This document shows, piece by piece, positions 32,149-43,206 of a stretch of DNA of 64,000 nucleotides. Position numbers and translations under genes: made by a program. Under the pieces are notes generated by a model. The model saw only the letters and a program-made list of their open reading frames with translations, was not told the DNA's origin and searched no databases. Every line of letters begins with the position of its first letter. Position 1 is the stretch's first letter. This DNA comes from Cenococcum geophilum 1.58 (Eukaryota; Ascomycota; Dothideomycetes; Gloniales; Gloniaceae), in assembly GCA_001692895.1 (NCBI GenBank), contig KV748184.1, forward strand, positions 3,367,693 through 3,431,692, in the 5' to 3' direction.

Positions 32149-33957
32149 GTATACTAAGAGCTAAGTGGCTTACTAAATTAGAAAACGAAAAGGATCTAGG
32201 GATCCCTACTAGGTTTAAAAAACGATATATAAAGGGCTATTACAACATAGTAATAAGAAGATACTTCCTTACAGATAAGCTATATATACTTTAATAGCTG
32301 TACTAAAAGTAGTATAGGCAGCGACATAATGATAAGTAGGAAGATTTCTATATATAGTTGGATAAATAAATTATTTAGAACCACCTAATTATAAAGAAGG
32401 CCATAACTTATATTAAAGAAGCCTTAATTATAACGTTAAAGGATCTAGAGGAATAATTAGAGGACTAGAGAAGTAAGAGGCGCATCTTAATACCTGCGAA
32501 TAAAGTTATAACGTTTAGATTAACATAATAAAGGTCTAAACTTAAAGATAAAAATAAGTTAAGAGTTAACCTAAAGCACCTAGCATACTATACGCTATTA
32601 TAGATTATATATATAGACAATATATATAAAATGTATAAGAATCTAAAGGAAAAGAATTAAAAATACCCTATAAGGATATATTAGGCGCCAGATAAGCAAT
32701 AGTATAAAAATACTAAGTATATACACGGCTAGCATTTAACAGAAGTTTAAGAGTTAGAAGACTTAATACTTTAACTAAAAAAAATTCCTTACGGAAGAAT
32801 GCTTAGACGGATAATAGTAGTGGGAGTGCTTAGAGAATATATGTCTATAGTATATAAAGGATAAAAAGCGAACTAGGTATTAGCTAAAGAGCGAGCTAAG
32901 TATAATAGGATTAAGCAGCTAATAGTTAGGAAAAGTGGAGGCTTATAGAACTAAAGGGAGCTAGTAGTAAAGCCTTAGACCCTTAAAGAAATTTAAGGAT
33001 AATACTTAAATTTATAAGTTAAATGGTAAGATTAGCAGTTTAAAGCACTAATAGATAGTAGAGTAATAAGAAACTATATCTTACTAATAGTAGTTAAAAG
33101 AATAGAATTACCTTATAGATAGAAGGAACAACCTTACCTATTAGTTATAATTTTAGGAGATCTAATAGCCTATAAAGGAGGGATTATTAACCTTAAAATA
33201 GGACCTATTTAGATAACTATTAAAGGGAAATAAATTAAAATATCTTTTAATATCCTACTATTAGGACGGGATAAGGCAGTATTAGGAATGCCTTAGTTAT
33301 AGAAATATAATTTAAAGATTAATTAGATTATAGGTTAGGTTAATATTAGAGATACGCGATAATATAAAATGCGATAGCAAACTAAGTTAGAGTAATATAT
33401 AAAGAGACTAAGCGAGGCTTAAGTTATATACCAAAAAGATACTATAAATATAGTAAGAAACTATAGAGCCTAAAAAGTAAAAGGCTAGTAGATTATATAG
33501 TATAGGACTGTAAAATAGAGTTAGAACTAGGAATAAGTTTAAGGTTCTTTTTAACTTATAAGCTTATAGAAGAAGAGTCTAGAGCACTTAAAGAGTTTAT
33601 TTAAGAAAACTTACAAAAGGGATATATTAGACTATTATAGTTATTAGTAGGTTATCTAGTACTATTTATACTAAAGAAGAATAGAAAACTTAGGCTATAT
33701 ATTAACTATAAATAGTTAAATAATATCACTTAAAAGGATAGGTATTTTTTACCCTTAATTAGCAAAATCTAGGATTAGATAGGTAATGCATAAATCTTTA
33801 TAAAGATAGATTTGAGATAGGCGTACCATTAGATTAAAATTAAGGAAGGCAATAAATAGAAAGTAGCCTTTAGGTTAAGAGAAGGACTATATAAACTATT
33901 AGTTATACAATTTAGATTAATAAATGCACTTATAATATTTTAGAAAAGAATTAATAG
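32149..33957 (+). pseudogene. gag-pol: A1 Gag-Pol segment 3: protease to RT
   Basis: Resumes at ILRAKWLTKLENEKDLGIPT after C2. It runs through a long Gln/Lys-rich stretch, a protease-like ALIDSRVIRNYILL (DSG-type aspartate in the DSR context, about 33045) and into the RT N-terminus (RLYINYK-LNNITLK-DRYF). It breaks at KRIN where A3 is inserted in the RT palm. Stops are TAA/TAG. Confidence 0.75.
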
Positions 33958-34381
33958 TATTACGGACGCTTTAAGTACGATGTTATAACTACTTAGGGAA
34001 GAGTTAGAAGAAGCTAGTTAGTTAATATAGGCACGGTCTAGAATAGAGCCGGTAGAGCTATATAATGAGGAATAGTAACTAAGGTTATGTAAGGTAATCT
34101 GTATAATCTATAGGATCTATATAATCCGTAATAGAGTAGATAGAGNNNANNTATATTANNTATAAGAAGGATTTTATANGAGTACGGTTGTGTATTTAAG
34201 GACCCTTAGTTCCTACCTAGATAGTTCCTTCCTTATAGTAATTCTTAGAATATAATTAGAGTTAATCTGTTAGGTAACCACTCCACCAGTTATTATTATA
34301 TTATTAACTTTAACTTATATTACCTATATACCTAGCCTAATAACGAGCCTATCGTAGTTCCTATTATAAGGTTCCGTTACA
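33958..34381 (+). repeat. A3 5' LTR
   Basis: 424 bp from TATTACGGACGC to TTCCGTTACA. It contains scattered ambiguous bases at 34146-34179. Same length as its partner. Confidence 0.9.
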
Positions 34382-34427
34382 CAATTACTACCTAGTTATA
34401 GTATTAAAGTATAAAAAGTCAAATAAC

Positions 34428-35414
34428 ATGCCACTAAAAGCAGCCACTATAACGCTATTGACGGCGGCAACTACTTTAAGGTTAGGAGGCGATACTAGTA
34501 TAGTAGATACTAATTCGTAGTAACTAGTGACGGTTAGGCAACTATAAGAGATAGTTAACTAGTTAATAATAAACAATGCAGTGTTAGAAGAAAGGGTTAA
34601 TAGGATAGGAGTAGCGAAGATTAAGTTACTATTAATTAAGAGATACTTAAAAGAGAGGTTAAAGCTTAAAGGATTTCTTATATAAATGCACTTTAAGGTT
34701 ATATAAGAAGGGGTAAAGCTACTAACACCTATAGATCGAATAGCCTATATAGGACTATTCCTATTAGGAAGGGCACTTAAGTAGTTTAAGTTTTACCTTA
34801 TGGAAATATAGGTAAATGGAATAACGACCACTAATTAAGAGGTATAATTTATGTTCTTAAGCTGGGAAGGGTTTACGGAAAGACTTATATAAATATTTAG
34901 AGACCTAGAGGCAGTAACTATGGTAGAAAGAAAACTTTAAGACATTATATAATAAACCTTAGCGATTAAGTATATAATATAGTTCTAGATATTAGCGATA
35001 TAAGTTAAGTGGAATAATAAGGCGCTTATAGCATAGTATAAATAAGGACTTAAGGCTAAAGTTTAGGACATGATTATCCTAATAGAAGATGCGGATACCC
35101 TAAGGGAGTTAATAAATTAAGTGATTAAGATTAATAATTAGATCTACTAAAGGGAACAGGTTAAGAAAGGCTAGGATAGAGTTCTATAGTTATATAAGGC
35201 GTAGGGTACGCAATAACTAAAGCTAAATTAGAAACTATAGTATGGCGTAGAGCTAATAGACCTAAGTAGTACTAAAAAAGCCTATAAGAGATGGAGTAAG
35301 AAACCGTAGAAACCTAAAGGTTAAAGATTTAGTAATTATAGGACTAAGGAGTGGAGGCTAAACTAGGGATCTTAGTAGCAGAAGATGTTTAGGCGGACTC
35401 TATAGTAAAGTTAA
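34428..35414 (+). pseudogene. gag-pol: A3 Gag-Pol segment 1: Gag
   Basis: ATG at 34428 (MPLKAATITLLTAATTLRLG). Gag reads parallel to A1 and A2 (KVKLLLIKRYLKERLKLKGF). It is interrupted by X. With segment 2 (43207-48600) the total is 6,381 bases, exactly 2,127 codons, so the ancestral Gag-Pol was one frame without a programmed shift. Confidence 0.85.
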
Positions 35415-35792
35415 TGTAACGGAATTCCCTAAAAGGTATATATTAGATGAGATAGAAGGAGGTCTCATCTATGTTCCAGAAGGAGGTCTTATCTATATTC
35501 TAGAAGGAGGTCTTACCTATATTCTATCTACGTCCCAGAAGACACGGTTAGATAGATAAGGGGTAAAGGGTTTTGTTAGCGTCTTAGAAAGATCATATAG
35601 GGAGCTAGTTCTCCTCTAGAGAAGAACTAGCAATTAGTCTTTGAATAGAAGTGGTTAGAAGTATTTGTCCTTTAATATGTGAAACTTATTCTACCTTTAA
35701 CTTACCTTTTATTTACCTTTAATTTACCTTCTACTTACTGGTGACACTGTTAATTAGATAATTATATATTCTAGTTAGGCTGGCCTTTTATA
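35415..35792 (+). repeat. X 5' LTR with 3 x 24-bp repeat
   Basis: 378 bp, TGTAACGGAATTCC...CCTTTTATA. It contains three tandem 24-bp units (35455-35478, 35479-35502, 35503-35526) of the type GAAGGAGGTCTTATCTATGT plus TCTA. The 3' LTR has the same three units at 42864-42935. Confidence 0.92.
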
Positions 35793-35843
35793 ATTCTAAT
35801 TGCTTATAATCCGTTAGGAACGTACGGCTATTAATTAATAATA

Positions 35844-38800
35844 ATGAACTATACTCCTGTACCCTATAAAGCAACGCCCTTACTGTAAGAGGCTTAAAGA
35901 GTCTCCCTAGAGGAGCGTATTTCCTCTTCCTATAAAGAAGCCACGGCTGGTCTGTTTAACCTTGTAAGACTTTTAGGAACAATTACCGCTGGGGAGTTAT
36001 TAGAGCGGTTGCTATATAAGACCCTATAAAAAATAAAGAAGTTGGAGATATGATTGAGATAAGCATATTAAAACTACTAAGAATAATTGTAAGGATAATT
36101 GGGGGAAGTATAGATACCCCAGACACGAAGCGGACTTAAAGGGGTAACGCTATACTATGCTGTGACGTTAGAAAAACCTAAATTCTATATAAAGGAACCT
36201 GATAAGTACTATAGTAATAGTCTTTAGAACTATAATTGTTTTATCCGATAATATAAAACTAAGTTTTAGCTGGATCCGAAACGTTACTTTAATGAGTATA
36301 ATTAGACACTAATTGCTTCTACCTTCCTGTATAGCACTATTAAGAGTTTATAGACACGCTATAAGAAGAAACTTACTATACCCCTTAAATTTAGTGAACT
36401 TAGGACCTGGTTAGTTAATTAGGTCTAAGACCTTACTAATTAAGGGATGGACTATAACTAGTGATACCACGACGCTAAATAGCGGGATGGTTAGACTGTG
36501 GTCTAGTTTATAAACTACTTAAAAGAACTAGAAGATAATATACCCTACTTAGATCTGTAGGATGATGCTATATAACTTCACTAGTTACTCGCTAAGCTAT
36601 AACCTAAGATTTGATAGGCTATATAAGAAAAGGGCGAAATTCCTACCTCTTAAAAAAAGCTTATCTCTGAAGCTACTCGGATTAAGAGTACTAAAAGAGA
36701 CTATTTAGGTAAGCGAAAGGAACGAGACGCTAATAATAAAGAGTGTAGGACTAGACCTAGCTTTAATAATAGGGGTAGATTCCGACTTAACTGCTCTGCG
36801 GAAGGATAACGCGAGTAGGCCTTGTAGCCTTAGAGTAATGCTAGTTAACCCTAAAATAATAATAGGTAGAGACCTAATCCGTAGGAGGGGAACTAGGAGA
36901 CACGTACTTGTTATAACTGTGGTAAGAAGGGCTATATAAGCCGCTTCTGCTAGTAGAAGAAGTAAGAGTTGGCCTAATTAGGAAAAGAGACAGCCTAGTA
37001 GATCTTTACTCCCTTATACTAGGCTAGTAAGAGAAGGAGGGAGTAAACTGCTGTATGGTTATTTCTGTCTCTATTTAAGTTAATAATAAATAGGTGACGC
37101 GAGACTGCCTTGTAGACAGCGGCGTGAGTATAGGGTTTATTTCTTAATTATTGGTAAAAGAATTAGATTTAGACCTTAGCGGCTTATAGGTGTGTACTGT
37201 TTGAAGCATTAGAGGCTACTGGATTCCATGCTATGGGGAATAGGCTTTTTCCGTGGCTAGCTAGGACCGCGATGGTCTATAGGATACGTAGGAGATGCGC
37301 TTCTATGCCGCAGAAATTAAGGGGTATAACCTTGTTTTGGGATACCTATGGCTTTACTAAGTTAATCCGGATATTGATTGGCCTTTAGCCTTATATTGAT
37401 ATTAGAAGTCTTAACTACGTATTATAGTTGAAGATTAAGAGACTTTCTTAAACTATATGTAAGAAGAAGGGTGGGTATATACTATATATGCCACTTTTGA
37501 TACTAAGAACGGGGATATAGAATATTTATTTTTGGATATCCGGCTATACGCAGTTGAGGAACTAGAGATTCTATAGGAATATATAGACTTAGAGGATGTT
37601 TTTAGTAAAGAGGCTGTATAAACCTTACTTGACCCTATATTAGTTAAGCACGAAATAGATATAGGGGATAAATAACCTCCTTTTAGACCGCTGTATAACC
37701 TGTTAGAAAATGAGCTGGTGGTACTGCGTTAATATATAGTGGACAATCTTTAGAGAGGATGGATTTGGCCCTTTATAAGCCTGGTAGGGGCGCTGATTAT
37801 ATTTATACCTAAGAAGGACGGGACCCTTTGCCTTTATGTTGACTATTAGGCGCTAAATAAGATTACTGTAAAGAATTGCTACCTGTTATTTTTGATAGGG
37901 GAGCTTATTAATAGGCTATTGGGTATAAAAATATTTACGAAATTGGATTTAAAAGATGTATACTATTGAATCCGGATTAAAGCCGGCGATGAGTGGAAAA
38001 TGGTGTTCTGAATATAGTACGGCTACTTTAAGTACCTGGTGATGCCATTTAGGCTTACTAATGCACTAGTGACATTTTAGGCCTATATTAATAAGGTATT
38101 ATTAGGCCTATTAGATACGATATGTATGGTCTACCTTAATAATATTATAGTTTACTCTAATGACTATAAAGCATATACGTACTATATGTAAATAGTACTA
38201 GAAAGACTGCGGGAATATAAGCTCTATATAAACCTGAAAAAGTGTATGTTCTATACTACTAGTATTAATTTTTTGGGCTTTATTGTTAGTGTTAATGGAG
38301 TGTTAATAGAGAAAAGTTGGGTGGACGCTATTAGGGAATGGCTTTACCCTATAATATTTAGAGAAGTATAGGTTTTTTTAGGTATGGCGAACTTCTACTA
38401 AACGTTTATTGTTTATTATTTATAAGTGATACTTCTAATTACCGATTTACTAAAAGGATCTAAAAATGGCAGGAAGTTAGGACCCTTTATATTTGGGGAA
38501 GCTGCTAAGTAGGCTATAGACTGGTTGAAGGATTTGTTTATATTGGCGCCTATCCTAATATACTTCTGCTAGGAGCTATATATATACCTTAAAACGGATA
38601 CATCCGGCTTTGCCCTAGGGGCAATTATATCTTAATTAAAAGACGGAAAATGGTATCCTATGGCGTTTTGGTTAAGGAAAATGACCCCTATAGAGCAGCG
38701 TTATATAATATATAACTAGGAGCTGCTCGTAATAATTATAGTAATAAAGTACTGGCGATATTATTATATGGGAAGCAATTATCCTATTAAAGTTCTTATA

Positions 38801-40900
38801 GACTATAATAACCTGGAATACTTTATAACTATAAAGGTGTTAAGTGGTTAATAAGCTAGGTGGGCAGAGGCACTATTATAGTATGATTTTGAGATTACGT
38901 ACCGCCCAGGAAAGACAAATCCTGTTAATAGGTTATTAAGACGTCTGGATTATAAGATAGGGAGGATCTAAGATAGTATAGGGGAAATAATCCCTATATT
39001 GCAAAATTTGCTTAGGAAGAAAGAAGACTCTTTCTCTGGAACTATAGAATTTCGTGGCAGGGTAGAGGTCCTGGCAATGCAGCTGTGAAGCGATATAATT
39101 GTGGAGCCGTAGGATATAGTTATAGACTAGGTTATAGACTAAGCAGACGTCACAAAGTTAGCGTACCCTAGAATTAGCGAGAATTCTGCGGGATGTGCTA
39201 GAGGTGTTGTGGTACCTTTGACTTAACGGCGTATTAGCTGCAAGTTCTCGGATCTAAGGGGGATAGGCAAGATGCCTATCCGTAGCGTGGCATACTATAT
39301 AACGGCAGGAGAATCTACTAGCACTAATGGTTTGAAATGTCTTATGCTATACCTTAAGTCTATAATAGCGGCAGGCGAAATGGAAGTAAGCGATCTGTAT
39401 AAAACCTTTCTAGATCTTTTTTTTTAAGCTTAATAAAGGGACGCCTTTGCCTTTGGGGAGAGGTGGAAAGATATAGTGGAGATTGACTTGGCTGGAGTCA
39501 CTAAAAAGCTATAGTAGTAAGACTAAAAGGGTTTATTGCGCTTTAAGGGTGCTGTATATATCCTAAAGGACTAAGTAATTTAAGACGAAATTTTAAAGGT
39601 CTTCTATAACGACCCTTTTAGGGGTTACTATGGTGCTAATAGAACCCTTAAGGCTGTTTAAAGGAAATACTTTTAGGATGGAATGTCTAAAGAGGTTAAG
39701 GACTATATATTAAGGTGTGATATGTGCTAAAGGATATAGATATCTAGGCATTATCTATATAGCGAGTTATTAGTGCTTCTTATTCCGTAGGGACCTATAT
39801 TAAAATTAATAATGGATTTTATTATAGGCTTACCCCTTACTAAGATAAGAACTAGAGAGGTTGCTAACGCTATCCTAGTAATTGTTAATAGGTATATAAA
39901 GTTTTTAGGATACTTTGCTATTATAATAACGATTATAGTAGTAGAACTGGTAGACCTGTTTTTGGAACGGTGGCTCTCATTTAATATACTAAGGGGAATT
40001 ATGTCTAATAGAGGCACCGTATTTAATAGTGTATTTTGGTCTTTATTTTATCTTTTATTGAAAATATGGTAAAGGATAAGCACTACCTTCTACCCGTAAA
40101 TAGACGGGTAAATAGAGCGTCTAAATGCGTTATTGGAACACTACCTCTGCTGCTATATTAATTATTAACAGGATGATTAGACATTATAGTTGGCTCTGGT
40201 ATAGCACGTATATAATATAAGTATTTATAGTAGTATAAAAATGACCCCTTATAAAGCATTGTTTGGGGTAAAAGTAAATGACCTTTAGAATGTTAAGGAC
40301 ATTGTTCCTAAAAGAGAGGCACTAGCGGCGTCCAAAAGAATTAAGCAAATGAGAATTTGTAGAGAGGAACTTAAAAAGCACTTGCTAGACGCCTAGGCCG
40401 TGCAAAAAAGGTACTATAATAAAAAATATATACTAAAAGAATTTGAGATAGGAGACAAAGTCTTACTGTTTATAAAAAATATCCGAATAAAACGTATTAA
40501 GAAGAAGCTAGATTACCAGTGGCTCGGACCCTTTAAGATAGTTAAGAAAACTAAAGGAAACTAAGCCTATGAATTAGAATTACCAAAATCTTATCTAATA
40601 TATCCTATATTTTATATTTCCTTACTAGAGCTATACCGGAGAAGAGATAGTGCGGAACCGCCCCTACCTAGCGAAATTAATGGGGAACTAGAATGGAATG
40701 TAGAAGATATTCTGGACTAAAGATAGCGCTAGAAGAAGCGCGAATTTTTAGTTTATTAGGAAGGATACTTTTAGGTATATAATAGTTAGGAATCTAAGGA
40801 GTACCTTTAGCTAGGATGCGACACTGTAATTAAAACCTTCCTAAGAACTAAAGGTAAAGACTTAAAAATGGTTCCGGATATGCCATAGGTGAAGTAATAG
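35844..40900 (+). pseudogene. gag-pol: X Gag-Pol polyprotein, RIP-inactivated
   Basis: ATG at 35844 (MNYTPVPYKATPLLQEA). CCHC-type zinc knuckle at 36909-36950 (CYNCGKKGYISRFC, His now Tyr). Retropepsin-like LVDSGVSIGFIS near 37110, preserving DSG. RT from about 37800: DGTLCLYVDY-ALNKITVKN, TKLDLKDVYY-IRIKAGDEW, and the palm motif read as MVYLNNIIVY near 38130 (canonical YLDDI; both Asp now Asn). RNase H with TDTSGFALGAII near 38600 and an H2C2/integrase core after 39650 (MDFIIGLPLTKIRTREVANA at 39812, an intact local frame). A chromodomain-like WNVEDILD...KKREFLVYQEGYF sits near 40690-40770. The stop is not certain; 40900 is approximate. Confidence 0.85.
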
Positions 40901-41422
40901 GGAAGACCCCGTAAATTAAAACTATAGGATTAAGTATAGGCATTAAGAACGGAAATGTTTTGCTATTATAATAGGGATTCTAGAATTTTATAAGAGGAAG
41001 CCTATAGGGATCTATAGGAGAACTACTAGGGATACTATTTAAAGAAGACGCTGTATAAGAAGGAGTAGTAGTACTATAAGAAGTGGCCTTGGGGATTTAG
41101 TAAGATCCCCTAGGGATAAAAGGAGAGTATCCGGCCTGGTATTAGAGATACGTAATAGAGTTAATGGTACGAAGAGGAGTAAAAGGACAGCCTATAAAGA
41201 ATTAGAAATTTTAAGGAATTATAAGGCACCTATAGGAANACTACCCGTTTATTANATATNGGGATTATAGTAGTGNACTGCGTTTATATNNATTGTTACN
41301 AAAGNTTAGAATAAAGGTATCCCTAAAGTATAAAGTTAATTCCTAATAATAGGGCATCCTAGAGGTACCTAAGAGGCACTATATAAAGCTATTCTATAAG
41401 AAGGAAAGAGCTAGGTAATAAC

Positions 41423-42240
41423 TTAAATACCGGTAGCAGTAATAGGAGCCTCCTCTTCTATCTTAACGTTATTATTAACGGTATTATTGGCTCCTCCATC
41501 CCTAGAAGCATTAGTACTTCCACTAATATTCTTCTTGGAATAATGGGTACTGGAAGGACCAGCACGGGTAGGAGACTGGTGAGGAGAACGTTTATCTTAA
41601 CCTTTGTTGCTATTCTTAGTATCCCTAGGTTCTAAATTGGCGTCTAAGTAGGGATTAGAGAGATATTGGCTAAAGAAGTTAGCATAGTTCCTAAGTGAGT
41701 TATTAGAGAAACTTACCTGGCTAGAGTAGCCCGCGTAAGAGTATGAATGTTATTATTAATAAGGACGAGCTGTTTGTATATGCGCTCCTAGATACTATAT
41801 ATCTGAGAACGTTGCGTCTTTATAGTAGTAGAAACCCTTATAGAATTAAAGAGTTTATAAGTAAGGGAAGACACCTTCTATCCCCGCCTGTTACTATTAG
41901 GATGTTAGTGGAAATCTTAGATAGCGCGTTGGAGCCTATAAGTCTTATATGTATAGACAGCGGGGATTTAGTATAATTAGCGAAATCTAGAATAGGACGG
42001 AATGGGAAATACTAGGACGCAGGTCTTTCTCCTACTGCGACAATGGGAGTACTTGGATTTGTTTTTGCCGGAGTAAGGCATCTTATAGATGTAGGAAGGA
42101 TCCTGTGTGAGAGTATAAACGTAGCGATGATAGTATTTTAGGGAAACTGCTATAGGAGTAATAGATGCTGTCTGGGGCGTCACTGGGAGATTAATAACAC
42201 TGCCGCCGGTCTGGGGACCACGAGCTATTATAAGAGAATA
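41423..42240 (-). pseudogene. X antisense ORF: Cys-motif protein
   Basis: Opposite strand to X pol, between pol and the 3' LTR. From about 42240 the minus frame reads ARGPQTGGSVINLPVTPQTA, then KYYHRYVYTLTQDPSYIYKM, PYSGKNKSKYSHCRSRRKTC. Undoing C-to-Y changes gives a CxxC...C...CxxC...C pattern. The frame is open without stops over 41977-42183, unusual for this region. Another frame continues as SYAGYSSQVSFSNNSLRNYA and NFFSQYLSNPYLDANLEPRD, with a Ser/Asn-rich tail ending at the stop 41423-41425. The frame change may be an intron or indel near 41740-41980. The function is unknown. It is analogous in place to the A-family antisense frame, but its Cys spacing differs. Confidence 0.6.
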
Positions 42241-42823
42241 CTCTGAGAAGTTAGTATTGTTATAAAAAGATGAGGTAGGGATTTTGTTGCTTATAGACGT
42301 ATTACGAGAAGAGAATAAAGCAGCTATAAAAGAATAGCTGGAGATACGGAAGCTAAAAGTGGAGATGTAAAGGAAACAGTCTGCTAAAAGACGAGATGAA
42401 TGGTGTTGTTAATGAAAAGACGCGTAAGAGGCGACAGCTTATAAACTGGAAGAAAATTAAAATAAAGACGTTATTATTAGAATCTATTTTAGGTGAATAG
42501 GGATAGTGGCTTGTGGACGCGTTGTATAGGATAACCTCTAGATTAACTTATAATAAACTCTTATAATAAGAAAGGTGAATCCCATCTAATTTTTATTATT
42601 ATTATTTTAGTTTTATTATAAAGGCATTATAGGGAACTATGGTGGGAAAAGAGCAGAGGAACTAAGGATAAAGTGAGGTTCTATGCTAGTGAAGAACTAG
42701 CTATAAGCCGCATTATGGAGTACCTTTCTACTGAGAATTTCCTTAGTGGTTTTAGCCGGAACTTTATAAAAGCTTAGTAGAGGCGAAGTCTTGGAGGACT
42801 AAGACCCTTAAAGGGGAGGCAAT

Positions 42824-43201
42824 TGTAACGGAATTCCCTAGAAGGTATATATTAGATGAGACAGAAGGAGGTCTTATCTATGTTCTAGAAGGAGGTCTTA
42901 TCTATGTTCTAGAAGGAGGTCTTACCTATGTTCTATCTACGTCCCAGAAGATACGGTTAGATAGATAAGGGGTAAAGGGTTTTGCTGGTGTCTTAGAAAG
43001 ATTATATAGGGAGCTGGTTCTCCTCTAGAGAAGAACTAGCAATTAGTCTCTAAATAGAAGTGGTTAGAAGCATTTGTCCTTTAATATGTGAAACTTATTC
43101 TACCTTTAACTTACCTTCTATTTACCTTTGACTTACCTTCTACTTACCGGTGATACTGTTGATTAGATAATTATACGTTCCAGTCAGGCTGGCCTCTTAT
43201 A
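42824..43201 (+). repeat. X 3' LTR
   Basis: 378 bp, preceded by the polypurine tract at about 42809-42823 and followed by GTTAA. It differs from the 5' LTR by scattered transitions. Confidence 0.92.
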
Positions 43202-43206
43202 GTTAA

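Larger units (their letters stand above)
35415..43201 (+). mobile_element. X: second gypsy family, innermost insertion
   Basis: 7,787-bp plus-strand element with two 378-bp LTRs (35415-35792 and 42824-43201), flanked by GTTAA (35410-35414 and 43202-43206), inserted in the gag of A3. It is visibly less mutated than A1-A3, as expected for the last arrival. Order: LTR, gag with zinc knuckle, protease, RT, RNase H, integrase, chromodomain-like end, antisense frame, polypurine tract AAAGGGGAGGCAAT, LTR. Confidence 0.93.

Noticed and set aside
39751..40072. Minus-strand 88-codon ORF opposite X integrase
   Set aside because: Shadow of the X integrase reading (39812-40072 plus), which carries recognisable MDFIIGLPLTK.
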